The position numbers and the translations under genes were made by a program. Below, one piece after another: positions 34,918-43,178 of a stretch of 64,000 nt of DNA. Within the stretch, counting starts at the first letter, position 1. Each line of letters starts with the position of its first letter. The stretch covers positions 992,001-1,056,000 of the forward strand of contig JADJXR010000001.1 in the NCBI GenBank assembly GCA_016710285.1, given 5' to 3'. Under the pieces are notes generated by a model. The model did no database searches and was not told where the DNA came from. It saw only the letters and a list, made by a program, of their open reading frames with translations. This DNA is from Chlorobiota bacterium (GTDB lineage: Bacteria > Bacteroidota > Ignavibacteria > OLB7).

Positions 34918-37900
34918 ATGTCCCTTATTGATTTCATCAACCACGGAATCCTTCCATTTATGGGGCGCGAAGCAACGGCGCAGCGGATACTGGAGGCCGT
35001 TGCGCGCATTGCCGAAGCCCCGGGCCTGCACGCAATGTTGATGACCGGGGAAGCCGGAGCGGGAAAAAGCCGGTTGATTGAAGAAGCCATTCGCCGCGCA
35101 GAAGATGCCGGGGTGGCGGTGATCCACGCAAAGCTCTATCCCGAATCCCCCACCGCCATTGCGCCAATGCTCAGCAGTGCCATTTGGCGGTACACCATGG
35201 CCCACCCCGCCACCAACGTAGATGCCGACGACACGCTTCCATCGGTGGCTTCGGCTCTGCGGCGATTGTCGCGGCTGCGGCGGCTGCTGCTGGTGTTGGA
35301 GGATATCCACCTGATTACTGGGGAAGGGGTTCCGCAACTTGCGTTGCTGCTGCAAGGGTTAAGCGATGAGCAGATGGTCCTGCTGTGCGCCGCCCGCCCG
35401 GTGGAGATTCCTGTGCGTGGCGTGCTGGAGCCGCACCTTGTTGATGAGTTCCCCCTTCCGCCCCTTGACCGCGACAGCCTTCGCGAGATATGGACGCACC
35501 TGTTCGATGAAGCACCCACCAGCAGCGTGATTGAACTGCTGATGGCCACCACCGCTGGAAACCCGCTTGCGCTCCGCTCGGGCCTGCGTGGCGCGCTGAA
35601 TGCCGGGGTGATTGCCCGCGACGCACGCGCGGGGATGTGGCGCGTAAGCAGCAACAGCACCGCGCTGAAAAACATTCTTGAACGTGGCGTGGGGTCGCTA
35701 ACGGAGGGGATGGCCGCCCACTTGCAGCCGGAGGAACGCCGCGCCGCCAGCAGCATTGCAGCACTTGGCGAAGTGGTCGCGCGCGAGTCGGCAGCGGCGA
35801 TGATTGGCGGCGACCTTCGCACCATGGACATCCTGACGTTCAAGGGGATACTCACTCCGCTCGATTCGCTGATCCCTCACCTTTCCGGGAAAGCCTCTGC
35901 CTCGCCGTTGCTGGCCTTCACCCACTCCCTGCTCCACCGCCGATTGGCCGATGACCACCAGGCCGATATGGGGCGATTGGTTGAGGTGATTGCTGGCGGG
36001 CTTCCGCTGTTTTCGGCAACTCCGTTCCAGCTTCTTGCCGCCGCCGAAACGCTTCCGCAGCTCCCGACCGACGTTGCCCGCGACGCAATCCAGCGCGGGT
36101 TGGATATCGCGCTGGAGCTTGACAACACCGCCGATTGGCCCCTTGCCTTGCAGGTCTGGAACGGAACCCAGCGGCTGTTCCAACATATCGAGCAGGAGTT
36201 GGAGCCGGAGCCGCAGCAAACCCTGCAGGCACTGATGTTGATCCGCCGTAGCAACCTTCTGCATCGTGACCATGATGCGTTCCAGGGGGTGTTGGATGAT
36301 CTGTTGCGGGTAACGGCAAATCCATCCAGCAACCAGATGTGGTTCTACCGATTCTCCACCTTGGTGAACCAGCATCTGCACAGTTTCAACCGAACCGGAA
36401 CGCCGGACCTTGAGGCCCGCAGCGGCATTGAGGCACTGGCAAAGGAACGCCCGCACCTGCAGTTCACGCAGTCGTACGTGGCGTACTTGTGGCAACGGCT
36501 GTACATCGGCTCGCTGGAGCATGATAATGCTGCGCAACGTGAGGTGGAAAGCATCATGGAGCGGCTGATAGAATCGGACGAAGCCAACGATGAGTTCCGC
36601 GCAATGCTCCGCAGCTCGCTCTATCCAATCCTGATTGACCTGTTCGAGACCGAAGCGGAGCTGCACAAGCGTTTGGAGATGCTGCAGGAACTTGAGCGGA
36701 TGCCGCGCCAATCCAACTACCCCGACGTGCTCCATTGCAAACTTGTGCTGCTGTTCACCATTGGCAAGATGCACGACGTTGCAACCACCGCCCAGGAAAC
36801 CGCCCGCGTTGCGCGCGAGCGGAACCTGCTGCAGAATCTCTATTTCGCGCTTCGGTGCGGCACCGCGGCCCAGGGGATGACCCACTTACCGATGGAACGC
36901 CTTGCCGCCGAAGCAAAACGCGTGGCCGATACGTTTGCCGAACCCCACACCCAGTTGCAGCGGGATCACTTCGGCTATCAGCTTGCCACCGCGGCGGCAC
37001 TGCGTGGTGAGCACGATTGGGCCGAGCGATTCGAGGGGGAATACATGAGCGATTGGAAGAAGTTCACGCCGCTGCACCGCAGGGTCCACCACGCCATTCG
37101 CCACGATGGACTGCAAGAGTTGATGGGGGAGGAGATTCCCGAATCGCCGCAAAACAACCTGCTGTGCGAGCTTGCGGAAGTGGTGGTCGCGCGGGATGCT
37201 GGCGTGGCCGCGTCATCCTTGGTGGAACAGATTCAGCAAGCCAGCTTGCAGCCGATCTTGACGCTTCCGATGCTGCTTATCAATCGTGCACTGCTTGCTT
37301 TGCTGGTTCACGCGCAGAAGTTCCCGGAGCTTCAGCCCTTGACGGATCCGCTTACCCAGGACCTGCAGCGCATGGTGGTTGCCGATCTTGAATGGTGCTT
37401 GCAGCAGCGGCTTCCGCTGGGAATGGCGGGGGCATTGCAGCAGTTCGAGGGGTTGCTTCCCAAGCGGGAGGCCACACGGTGGCGTGGCACGATGCAGAAC
37501 CTGCTCCGCGAGGCATTGCCGCACCACTCGGACCACGAGCAAGGGGAGCTGAGGTTGGCAATGGTTGGGACGATTGAGGTTCAGTTGCCAAGCGGCGAAA
37601 CTGTGAAGCCACGCGGCGAGCGGCTGCGGGTGTTCCTGGGATTGCTGACGGTGGATGCGATGGTGGAAAAACGGCTAACCCAGCGCGAACTTTATCGCCT
37701 TGCCGTCCCCGACATGAGCGACCCCGACGACATCCGTAAATCGGTGAACCTGACGGTGCATCGGCTGCGGGAGATGATGGGCCACGAAGCAATCCTTACC
37801 GACGGCGACACGCCCCGGCTGAATCGTTCGGCCATGAAGATTGATATTCTTGAGGCGTACGATCATCTGCAAACAGCAACCCGTGCTTTGTCGGAAGGAG

Positions 37901-38214
37901 TGCTTGTGCGGGCGCAAGAGGCATTGGTGAAAGGGATCGGAATCACCAGGGGCGAGGTGATTTTCCCGACGTTGTTCGAGGAGTTTTTCCAAGCCGCACG
38001 CGAGGATTACGAGAATCGGATTCGCTTGCTGGCGATTCGCACGGCACGCAGCCTGATTCGCGAGGGGGATAGCGTTCGCGCCGAGGAGCTTCTTTCCCGC
38101 GCCGTCGCGGCCATGCCAACAAATGGGGAGCTTCGTGAGCTTCTGCATGAAACCCTCCGCAAACTTGATCGCCACGTGGAGGCCGAGCGGGTGAGGATGG
38201 AAGCGGGGGGATAA
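34918..38214 (+). CDS. Giant ATPase transcriptional regulator with C-terminal winged-helix plus BTAD, copy 2
   Basis: 1098 residues, a full-length paralogue of the protein at 15356. ILPFMGREATA opens the ATPase; the P-loop is GEAGAGKSRLIEEA (~43-56), then the block LPSVASALRRLSRLRRLLL and LVLEDIHLI. Both copies share LCAARPV-(D/E)-I/M..RGV and STTAGNPLALRS-like segments. From residue 878 comes the winged helix (MVGTIEVQLPSGETVKPRG, RLRVFLGLLTV, TVHRLREMMG) then BTAD (GEVIFPTLFEEFFQAAREDY). The middle ~500 residues are helical and less conserved, where the signal is presumably sensed. It starts at the ATG at 34918, 48 nt after tadA. Confidence 0.85.
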   Translation: MSLIDFINHGILPFMGREATAQRILEAVARIAEAPGLHAMLMTGEAGAGKSRLIEEAIRRAEDAGVAVIHAKLYPESPTAIAPMLSSAIWRYTMAHPATNVDADDTLPSVASALRRLSRLRRLLLVLEDIHLITGEGVPQLALLLQGLSDEQMVLLCAARPVEIPVRGVLEPHLVDEFPLPPLDRDSLREIWTHLFDEAPTSSVIELLMATTAGNPLALRSGLRGALNAGVIARDARAGMWRVSSNSTALKNILERGVGSLTEGMAAHLQPEERRAASSIAALGEVVARESAAAMIGGDLRTMDILTFKGILTPLDSLIPHLSGKASASPLLAFTHSLLHRRLADDHQADMGRLVEVIAGGLPLFSATPFQLLAAAETLPQLPTDVARDAIQRGLDIALELDNTADWPLALQVWNGTQRLFQHIEQELEPEPQQTLQALMLIRRSNLLHRDHDAFQGVLDDLLRVTANPSSNQMWFYRFSTLVNQHLHSFNRTGTPDLEARSGIEALAKERPHLQFTQSYVAYLWQRLYIGSLEHDNAAQREVESIMERLIESDEANDEFRAMLRSSLYPILIDLFETEAELHKRLEMLQELERMPRQSNYPDVLHCKLVLLFTIGKMHDVATTAQETARVARERNLLQNLYFALRCGTAAQGMTHLPMERLAAEAKRVADTFAEPHTQLQRDHFGYQLATAAALRGEHDWAERFEGEYMSDWKKFTPLHRRVHHAIRHDGLQELMGEEIPESPQNNLLCELAEVVVARDAGVAASSLVEQIQQASLQPILTLPMLLINRALLALLVHAQKFPELQPLTDPLTQDLQRMVVADLEWCLQQRLPLGMAGALQQFEGLLPKREATRWRGTMQNLLREALPHHSDHEQGELRLAMVGTIEVQLPSGETVKPRGERLRVFLGLLTVDAMVEKRLTQRELYRLAVPDMSDPDDIRKSVNLTVHRLREMMGHEAILTDGDTPRLNRSAMKIDILEAYDHLQTATRALSEGVLVRAQEALVKGIGITRGEVIFPTLFEEFFQAAREDYENRIRLLAIRTARSLIREGDSVRAEELLSRAVAAMPTNGELRELLHETLRKLDRHVEAERVRMEAGG

Positions 38215-38279
38215 CTCCATCAGCCTTCTTCCCGCAAGCGATACAGCATCCATTGGAATGAACGTGAGGTTAGAGATAC

Positions 38280-38318
38280 AGCAAAGCCCCTTCAACATTG
38301 CTGTTGAAGGGGCTTGCT
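38280..38318. terminator. Bidirectional terminator-like hairpin between convergent genes
   Basis: AGCAAAGCCCCTTCAACA and TGTTGAAGGGGCTTGCT pair with one bulged A around TTGC, a 17-bp stem. It lies between the converging BTAD regulator (ends 38214) and surface protein gene (ends 38349). The following U-tract is short, so termination is inferred from stem and position. Confidence 0.65.
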
Positions 38319-38348
38319 GTTTCGTCGCTGAGTTCGTTTAGCGGTGGA

Positions 38349-41300
38349 TTACCGCGTCACGGTCAGTTTCTTGCTCAGTGTGAAGCCGTTGCCGACCAGT
38401 TTATAGACGTAGGTTCCGCTTGGAACGGTCACGCCGTTTTGGTCGGTGCCTTCCCATGTGATGCTGTTGGCACCGGCCGTGGCATCAACATCGAAGGTGC
38501 GGACAACGCTACCGAACACGTCCACAATCTCAACTTTCACCTTGCCGCTTTCAACAACGTTGAAGGCGATTTGGGTCAGGTTGCCCATTGGGTTCGGGAC
38601 GTTTTGGCCAAGGCTGTTGGTCAAGCCTGTGGAAGCCGACTCGATGCGGGCTTCGCGGATACCGCTGTAGCTGACCGTTCCATCAAGGTCGGTCTGGCGC
38701 AGGCGGTATTGGTAGGTTGGGCCAACGTTCACCTTGGTGTCGGTGTAGTCGTACTGCTTGGCTTGGTTGCTGGTTCCGTTCCCCTTCACGAATCCAAGCT
38801 CGTTCCAGCTTTCGACTCCCTTCTCGCGGCGTTCCACAAAGAAGCCGTGGTTGTTCAACTCGGTTGCGGTGCTCCAATCAAGGCGAACAGCGTTGGCCAG
38901 CGGTGTGGCCTCGAACGATGCAAGCTCAACCGGAGTAACAAGGCAAACCGTTGTGCTCTTTGGTCCGAAGAATGGCTGGATCATCGGAATCCACGACGCA
39001 CGCTGGTGCGTTGGGAATCCGGCGACCGTTCCTTGCCAATTCAAGTGTGGATAGCCTGGGTTACCCGTTGAGGTAATCATTGGCACCCACGACCCCGAAC
39101 CCGTTGTTGCTTCGTACCAGAAGCGGTTTGCACGCATATCTGGGTGCGCCGGGATGCTGAAGTTCCCCTGGCCTGGGCTAAGGTCTTCGCGGATTGTCGT
39201 CACCTGACCCATGCGGCTGGCATCGGCACCAAGCTCAAGACCGGTTTCGCCAAGCTGAGCAATGGTTGCGTAGTACAGCCCTGGCTCCACCACCAATGGC
39301 GTATCCAACTCGTAAGTAACGAACTGGCCGAAGTTGAATGGCTCCGTTGATGGCCGTGATGGGATACCCTGGCCACGAAGCGCAAAGCGCACCGAACGGG
39401 CGATGACCTGGTTTGGAGGCGTGTTTACGTTTGCCCCCGGGCCTTGCTGGTAGATGGAGTACTTGATGTAATCCGGCGACTGGTTGGCTTCGCCGAAGTA
39501 CGCACGCCAGCCGCGGATGGTATCGCGCGAAAGGATGCGGAACTGCATTGCGAAGGTACCAGCACTGCTGCCGCCAACTGGGCCGTACGGCGATCCACCG
39601 GTTGCATCCGGGTATGGAGCAACAAGGTTCAAGCCTTTGCCGGTCAAGCCAGCGTAGTTCGGGACGTCGTTCGAGCCGTCGTCGTACGCAAACACCGAAC
39701 CGATGGTCAGATCGAAATCTGTGTAGGTGTAGTCGTTTGCGTTGTAGGAATCGTAGCCCGTTGGGAAAATCTGGGCGTTGATCCGGTAGCGCGTGGTCTT
39801 TGTTTGATTCGGATACGCCGGATCGTTTGGATTCGGCGTAAACTCGCTTCCGCACTCTTGGGCGTTCCATGATGGGAACGGCTGGCGGAAGTCACGACCG
39901 GCTTGCACCGATACCACTGTCAAGTAACGATAGTAGTTGTACAATCCTGGTGGTGGCGGAGCTGCCGCATTGACCACCCACATTGCTACACCAAATGCCG
40001 TAGCTGCCGTGGATCCGTTGTTGGAGACTTTTGTCCAGAGCGGAATGGCGCGTGCTTGCGAGCCAGGAGCAATGGTGTATGGCCAATCCACACCCACTGC
40101 CGTAACCTCTACCTCAGGCTTCTGTGGTTCCACCAACATGACGTTGTCCACAAAGAATGGATCGCTGTCGTCACCCGGAGGTCCGGCTGGGTTTTGGTCG
40201 TTTTTGGCCAATACACGCAGGCGGAAACGGAAGGTTTTGTTCGCGTTCAGCGGTTTGGTCCAACGTGTAGGAATCGGAATGTATGCCCGGTAGAACTCGA
40301 AGTCCTTACCGGCATCAAATTCGTCCACAACGATCTTACCATTAGTGTCAAGCTCCGACCCACCGCCGCCGCCAAACACGCCCCACCGTGGTGAAGTCGC
40401 GCCCCAGCCTTGGACACCGGCCAGTGCTGCATTCAACGATGCTTTGCTGTCGTTGAAGCCGGCTTCGCGCCAGTTCTTTGGATTGGTGACGTTATCAATA
40501 CCGTCTGGGCTTGGCTCGGCAAACTCCACCACCAATTGGTCTGGGCGCTGGATGAAGCTCGACTTTGCAGTGTTAAACACCGCTTGCTCTGGGCCGACGC
40601 GCAGGTTATCGCTCCAGCCACGTGCGTAGGTCTGGCGACCGGCACGTTGGTAGGAAAGGATAATGACTGGGCGGCTCAATACTGTGCTCAGGTTGATCGG
40701 GAAGGAGATCAACGTATCGCCCACATACGAACCTGGGTATGGAGCCAACGAGACATCGTTACGATCGAGCAGCACCACTGGCGAATTCACGCCGCGGCTT
40801 CCTGCTGGACCACGTGGTGGCGGTGGGTTGTAGCAGTTCGCTTCACCATCAACCACTTGTGCGCCAATCGAGACCCAACGTTTCACCGGTGGGATCAGAC
40901 CATCTTCTGGTGAATCGTCGTAGTCGCTAAAGGTGGAGATATACGGCACCTCTTGGCGGCTGATACCGAACATGCGGATGCCCGTAGTGTCGTCGAACGG
41001 CCAGCGGTCGCCATAGATTTGCCCTTGCGGGTTGCGATCGGTGGCAATCACTTCTGCTTTGAAACGGCCAAGCTGTTTCAGCAGCTGGGCGTTGGTGACG
41101 TATGGATCGAAGACGATCGTATCAATATTCGGAATGCTGGTATTTGTGTTCATAATACCAGGGGTATTCTCGATAGGATAGAGCGACTTCGTAGCACGGG
41201 TTTTCTGATACACCGGCTGCGCCAACACGTTCACAAGGTCCCGAATACGGAAGATCACGTTAAAGGCAATCGGCTGGGCCGTGTAGTTTACCCCTGTGAT

Positions 41301-42683
41301 CCCTTGCTTGTTGCTGGAGACGTTCTCCACGATACCGACCGGGCGAACCACACCAAGGATGGCGTTGCCAAGAAGCAACTCAAAGTTGCCGGCTTCTTGC
41401 CCCTTCGGCAATGGCTCAAACACATTCGGGTTATTCTTGTTCGGAACTTGGAAGGTCACGTTCAACACGCGCACCACGTTCTTCCATTGCTTAAACTGAA
41501 TGGCAAGGTTGGCGTGCGGCGTGGCACCTTTATCGCCGTTTACATACACCGCACCAGTGTTTGGCGTGTAGTTGGCTAAATAGTTCGTGTACTCGCGATC
41601 ATGGCTTTGAACGCCGATTGTTGCGTTCACCGCAAAGACCGAAGCTGCAGGGAAGGTAAAGATACCCTGGGTTGGATCGGCCAACGAACCACGGAAGTTG
41701 ACGTAGTTGTACTGCACCGTGCTGTCGCTGCGGTCCAGCACCACCTGGAAGCTGGCACCAACTTGGCGGCGTGCTGGTGTTGCCGGCGTGCCGATAATTG
41801 GCAGCACGCGGGACCGGTTCATCATCGTCATGTTGACATAATAGATGATGAGCTTGTTGCCGCTTTGATCCCGCCGCCAGTAAACGCGGCCGTAGTCGTC
41901 CGGCAATCCGGTTGATGGATTGATCTGCAGCAACTCGTTGTCGTCCCAAAGCGGAGCCAGCACCGAGCGCAGGCTGTTGGCCGGGAACGGAGTGTTGTTA
42001 CGGTTACGAATGCCACCTTGAGCAGTTTTGGTGCCACGAGCAACAAATTCGAAACCGTAATCATCCGCCGTAGGATCGGTTAAGGCGTTGCCGGTTTTTC
42101 CACGGGTGTCATCGCTCCACGGATCGTAATCAATACGGTTGCCGTTGACATCGTACTGATAACGACGGTTGGTCAAAGCGATCAGACCGTTGGTGGAGAC
42201 GTAGAAGCTATCATACTTCCGACCGTAGTAGTAGAACGGGAATCCGATAGCAATTGGCCCGGCGAACGCGTCGTCGGTCGAGTCCGTTGCTAAGTCTGGA
42301 TTGTGGAAGTACTCATAACCACTGCTTCCGGGCTGTTCCCAAAAGCTCATCGGTTGTTGGTTTGGCCCCGAAAGGATGCGACGCCAGCTTTTGGCTTCAA
42401 CACCTGTGGTGTCAACAAACGAGTAGCTTGGGGCCCACGGCGCGCCGGATTGCGGTGCGTCGTTGTCGGTTACGTAGTACCCAGTGGCCAATGGCGATTT
42501 GCCAATCGGCCCCCCCGGGTAAGATTCTGGATTGCCGGCTGCGTCGCTTGGATTGCTGTCGTAGGTGCGGCGTTGTGGATCGGGAGAATCGTTTTTCTCC
42601 CCCCCATCGCCACCCCCTGCAACAACCATCGAAGTTGGCAGAGCAAACATCACAGCGCAGAGAAGCAGTAGTAGCTTTCTCAT
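38349..42683 (-). CDS. Very large secreted surface protein with T9SS/FlgD-like C-terminal domain
   Basis: 1444 residues from the ATG at 42683, which has an AGGAG Shine-Dalgarno (42692-42696) 8 nt upstream; a GTG at 42692 is less likely. Signal peptide MRKLLLLLCAVMFALPTSMV is followed by a glycine/charge-rich stretch. An N-terminal region near GFPFYYYGRKYDSFYVSTNG and LAPLWDDNELL resembles the choice-of-anchor (PEP/nidogen-like) beta domain seen in secreted proteins. Middle domains are strand-rich with no named family. The C-terminal ~180 residues (VELASFEATPLANAVRLDWS, FVERREKG, then SYSGIREARIE and NVPNPMGNLTQIAFNV ... VPSGTYVYKLVGNGFTLSKK) form a fibronectin-like plus FlgD-Ig/T9SS type A tail. 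Likely a cell-surface adhesin; function unknown. Confidence 0.85.
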   Translation of the reverse strand: MRKLLLLLCAVMFALPTSMVVAGGGDGGEKNDSPDPQRRTYDSNPSDAAGNPESYPGGPIGKSPLATGYYVTDNDAPQSGAPWAPSYSFVDTTGVEAKSWRRILSGPNQQPMSFWEQPGSSGYEYFHNPDLATDSTDDAFAGPIAIGFPFYYYGRKYDSFYVSTNGLIALTNRRYQYDVNGNRIDYDPWSDDTRGKTGNALTDPTADDYGFEFVARGTKTAQGGIRNRNNTPFPANSLRSVLAPLWDDNELLQINPSTGLPDDYGRVYWRRDQSGNKLIIYYVNMTMMNRSRVLPIIGTPATPARRQVGASFQVVLDRSDSTVQYNYVNFRGSLADPTQGIFTFPAASVFAVNATIGVQSHDREYTNYLANYTPNTGAVYVNGDKGATPHANLAIQFKQWKNVVRVLNVTFQVPNKNNPNVFEPLPKGQEAGNFELLLGNAILGVVRPVGIVENVSSNKQGITGVNYTAQPIAFNVIFRIRDLVNVLAQPVYQKTRATKSLYPIENTPGIMNTNTSIPNIDTIVFDPYVTNAQLLKQLGRFKAEVIATDRNPQGQIYGDRWPFDDTTGIRMFGISRQEVPYISTFSDYDDSPEDGLIPPVKRWVSIGAQVVDGEANCYNPPPPRGPAGSRGVNSPVVLLDRNDVSLAPYPGSYVGDTLISFPINLSTVLSRPVIILSYQRAGRQTYARGWSDNLRVGPEQAVFNTAKSSFIQRPDQLVVEFAEPSPDGIDNVTNPKNWREAGFNDSKASLNAALAGVQGWGATSPRWGVFGGGGGSELDTNGKIVVDEFDAGKDFEFYRAYIPIPTRWTKPLNANKTFRFRLRVLAKNDQNPAGPPGDDSDPFFVDNVMLVEPQKPEVEVTAVGVDWPYTIAPGSQARAIPLWTKVSNNGSTAATAFGVAMWVVNAAAPPPPGLYNYYRYLTVVSVQAGRDFRQPFPSWNAQECGSEFTPNPNDPAYPNQTKTTRYRINAQIFPTGYDSYNANDYTYTDFDLTIGSVFAYDDGSNDVPNYAGLTGKGLNLVAPYPDATGGSPYGPVGGSSAGTFAMQFRILSRDTIRGWRAYFGEANQSPDYIKYSIYQQGPGANVNTPPNQVIARSVRFALRGQGIPSRPSTEPFNFGQFVTYELDTPLVVEPGLYYATIAQLGETGLELGADASRMGQVTTIREDLSPGQGNFSIPAHPDMRANRFWYEATTGSGSWVPMITSTGNPGYPHLNWQGTVAGFPTHQRASWIPMIQPFFGPKSTTVCLVTPVELASFEATPLANAVRLDWSTATELNNHGFFVERREKGVESWNELGFVKGNGTSNQAKQYDYTDTKVNVGPTYQYRLRQTDLDGTVSYSGIREARIESASTGLTNSLGQNVPNPMGNLTQIAFNVVESGKVKVEIVDVFGSVVRTFDVDATAGANSITWEGTDQNGVTVPSGTYVYKLVGNGFTLSKKLTVTR

Positions 42684-42900
42684 CGGATGCACTCCTGAGT
42701 TAAATGTGAGTTGAGGAATTGGAACTTGATTGTATTTGGCTTACGCTTGTTCATTCTTTGGTAGGTTTCTTCCGCAGTTCGCCCCCCTGTACCACTGGCG
42801 GAGATTCAATGGAATTGATGACCAATCCAACAAACCCAATTGGAACACTTGATATAGTACAACAACCATCCCTTCACCCTTTCCACCCCCCTCCATTATG

Positions 42901-42929
42901 CTAACACAGGAATTGGCGATTTTGTTAGC
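42901..42929. repeat. 29-nt inverted motif, copy 2
   Basis: CTAACACA - 14 nt - TGTTAGC, same length and arms as 26090-26118. The copy is followed by a T-run (AAGTTTTTTTG) and lies 218 nt upstream of the surface-protein ATG. The inner 14 nt differ but both contain GA-T-TT near the second arm. Confidence 0.5.
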
Positions 42930-42949
42930 AAGTTTTTTTGTTTGGGGGA

Positions 42950-42957
42950 CAAAGATA
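42950..42957 (-). promoter_or_regulatory. Possible -7 promoter element (TATCTTTG) for the surface protein
   Basis: On the minus strand the sequence reads TATCTTTG, an exact TAnnTTTG -7 consensus, 267 nt upstream of the gene start. No TTTG appears at the expected -33 spacing, so this is only suggestive. Confidence 0.3.
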
Positions 42958-43070
42958 GAAAAGATGGGATAAAAGTGATGCTATGCCCCTATTTATTCAG
43001 AACGTAACCGTGAAGAACCCCGCCCCCAGCATCCCCCCCGTTCCAGAAGCAAGACCGTAGCTGGCAAAGC

Positions 43071-43104
43071 GGGCCACACCTTATATAGATTGAAGGTGTG
43101 GCCC
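43071..43104. repeat. Perfect 12-bp inverted repeat near the end of the 43179 gene
   Basis: GGGCCACACCTT (43071-43082) and AAGGTGTGGCCC (43093-43104) pair perfectly around a 10-nt loop. It lies 75 nt beyond the stop of the minus-strand surface gene, as a terminator would, but no U-tract follows on either strand. Confidence 0.6.
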
Positions 43105-43178
43105 ATTTAGCATTGCTTCACGTTGGCAGCCTCCTTTGCCCTGTCTGCATCCCTTCCTTAGCTGCCCTTCCCCATCTT

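Larger units (their letters stand above)
42684..43178. other. Gene-free region upstream of the large surface protein
   Basis: No frame of substance. It holds the second copy of the 29-nt inverted motif, a TATCTTTG -7-like element, and a perfect 12-bp hairpin near the stop of the neighbouring gene. It is the presumed promoter region of the 1444-residue surface protein. Confidence 0.5.
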
